Shown here in pieces: positions 7,116-8,288 of a stretch of 8,288 nt of DNA. The position numbers and the translations under genes are program-made. The stretch is from Candidatus Izemoplasmatales bacterium (lineage in GTDB: Bacteria > Bacillota_I > Bacilli_A > Izemoplasmatales > Hujiaoplasmataceae): assembly GCA_028702245.1 (NCBI GenBank), contig JAQVPE010000027.1:1-8288 (forward strand), read 5' to 3'. Below the pieces are notes generated by a model, which saw only the letters and a program-made list of their open reading frames with translations, was not told where the DNA came from and searched no databases. Every line of letters begins with the position of its first letter. Position 1 is the stretch's first letter.

Positions 7116-8288
7116 ATGATGGAATACGTTTTATATGTTTTGCTTGGCATTATCGCCATACTAATTCTGTTATTGTTAATAGCAGTTATCAACACTATCT
7201 TGATGTCCGACAAGAGTGACGGAAAACCGCTCGATCCGCTTCCAAGCGAAGTTGAAACCAAATACGCCCAAGACTTGCTGAGACTGATCAAGCACAAGAC
7301 GATCGCCGGCGAAGCGGGAAAGACGAAGATCGAGTTCAAGACGATGCATCAAGAACTGGAATCCTTGTTCCCGAAGGTGCATGAGAAGTGCGAACGCGTC
7401 ATTTTTGCGGGCGGTTCATTGCTTTACCGGTGGCCGGGAAAAACCGCTGGCCGCCCGCTAGTATTGATGGCCCATCAAGACGTTGTGCCCGCTACAGCTT
7501 CCGAGTGGTCAGTCGACCCCTTTAGCGGCACCATCAAAGACGGCAAAATCCTCGGCAGGGGCTCATTCGATACCAAAGCCACCCTTTATGCCTTTTTGAA
7601 GGCGGCGGAAGAACTGCTCGAGGAAGGGTTCACTCCGGATGTGGACGTCTATTTTTCTTCTTCATCGGATGAGGAAATTTCCGGTGGCGGCGCCGAAGAA
7701 GCTGTGGAGTATCTTTATCAGCGCAACATCGAACCGCTGATCGTTCTCGATGAAGGCGGTGCGATCGTCTCGGGGGCTCTGCCTTCACTAAAAAGGCATT
7801 TGGCACTTATCGGCGTGATCGAGAAAGGCTATTTGAATCTGCGTTTTAGTGCCAAATCCACTGGCGGCCACTCTTCAACCCCGCCAAAAAACACCCCCAT
7901 TGCAAGACTGGCAAACTTTGTGAGCCGCGTGGAAAAACGTTTTCCACTCAAAACCAAAATGATCTCCGAAGTCAAAGACATGTTTCAAGTGTCGGCGAAA
8001 TCGATGTCGTTTCCATATCGGCTTCTCTTTGGAAACATGTGGCTTTTCAAAGGCTTGATCTGCTGGCTGCTCCCGAGGATCAACCCGTATGGCCGCGCTC
8101 TCTTCTCGACGACTATCGCCTTCACGATGATGAAGGGCTCGGATGCCGCGAATGTGATTCCCTCGGAAGCTCACATCCTCTGTAACCTTCGCACCCATCC
8201 GATCCAGGACATCAACGCGACTGTCCAGGTACTTGCCAAGATCGCTCGGAAGTATGACATCGACTGCGAAATCATCGAAGGAAGAGAA
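7116..8288 (+). CDS. Membrane-anchored M20 metallohydrolase, PM20D1/carboxypeptidase S-like (3' partial)
   Basis: The frame is open from ATG 7116 (or 7119) to the right edge, giving 391 codons without a stop. Residues about 4-28 form one hydrophobic segment, a signal anchor, followed by a polar linker. Then come the M20 dizinc motifs: LMAHQDVVPA (ligand H120, D122), the bridging Asp in GRGSFDTK (D152), SSDEEISGGGAEE (catalytic E186, ligand E187), and LDEGG (D212). STGGHSSTPPKNTPIARL (248-265) belongs to the lid/dimer domain. The layout of EKGYLNL, GNMWLF and MMKGSDAANVIPSEA with LRTHP closely follows animal PM20D1 and yeast carboxypeptidase S, which hydrolyse (PM20D1 also makes) N-acyl amino acids or C-terminal peptide bonds. 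The last metal-binding His lies beyond the window. The gene follows the two membrane proteins by 12 bases and likely shares their transcript, suggesting a linked substrate. Which side of the membrane the catalytic domain faces is unclear, since the charges flanking the anchor are balanced. Confidence 0.9.
   Translation, partial: MMEYVLYVLLGIIAILILLLLIAVINTILMSDKSDGKPLDPLPSEVETKYAQDLLRLIKHKTIAGEAGKTKIEFKTMHQELESLFPKVHEKCERVIFAGGSLLYRWPGKTAGRPLVLMAHQDVVPATASEWSVDPFSGTIKDGKILGRGSFDTKATLYAFLKAAEELLEEGFTPDVDVYFSSSSDEEISGGGAEEAVEYLYQRNIEPLIVLDEGGAIVSGALPSLKRHLALIGVIEKGYLNLRFSAKSTGGHSSTPPKNTPIARLANFVSRVEKRFPLKTKMISEVKDMFQVSAKSMSFPYRLLFGNMWLFKGLICWLLPRINPYGRALFSTTIAFTMMKGSDAANVIPSEAHILCNLRTHPIQDINATVQVLAKIARKYDIDCEIIEGRE

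Noticed and set aside
7875..8198. Antisense frame opposite the M20 hydrolase gene
   Set aside because: It sits inside the conserved lid domain of the M20 gene and has no coding evidence of its own.

Overview
The window looks like a chromosomal stretch of a low-to-mid GC Gram-positive bacterium, most likely a Bacilli/Mollicutes-related lineage (Acholeplasma/Izemoplasma-like or a relative). This rests on strong Shine-Dalgarno sites of the AGGAGG type, sigma-A-like promoters, tight same-strand packing, an AddA-type nuclease C-terminus like those of Firmicutes/Acholeplasma, QueH and a DUF5058 membrane protein. Tryptophan is written TGG, and TGA ends four of the genes, so the standard bacterial code is used. 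The taxon is an inference; no rRNA or marker gene is present.

All seven genes lie on the + strand. Region 1 (1-2289): the end of an AddA-like helicase-nuclease, joined by an ATGA stop/start overlap to a cytosolic family 20 glycoside hydrolase (beta-N-acetylhexosaminidase-like). Region 2 (2279-5566): a well-formed promoter overlapping the end of the hydrolase gene drives two overlapping genes for Sel1-repeat solenoid proteins (318 and 569 aa) and then queH, the non-cobalamin epoxyqueuosine reductase of queuosine tRNA modification. The unit closes with an intrinsic terminator whose loop holds the queH stop codon. Region 3 (5577-8288): a second promoter precedes a DUF5058 integral membrane protein, a second multi-span membrane protein starting on the last base of the first, and a membrane-anchored M20-family metallohydrolase resembling PM20D1/carboxypeptidase S, which runs off the right edge.

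The most system-like part is region 3. Two small, translationally coupled membrane proteins plus a PM20D1-like amidohydrolase suggest uptake or export of an amidated or N-acylated amino acid or peptide, coupled to its hydrolysis or synthesis. That function is inferred. The paired Sel1 genes are a second item without an assigned role. There are no mobile elements, CRISPR arrays, RNA genes or long gene-free stretches; the longest non-coding gap is about 80 bases (5551-5631) and is filled by a terminator and a promoter.
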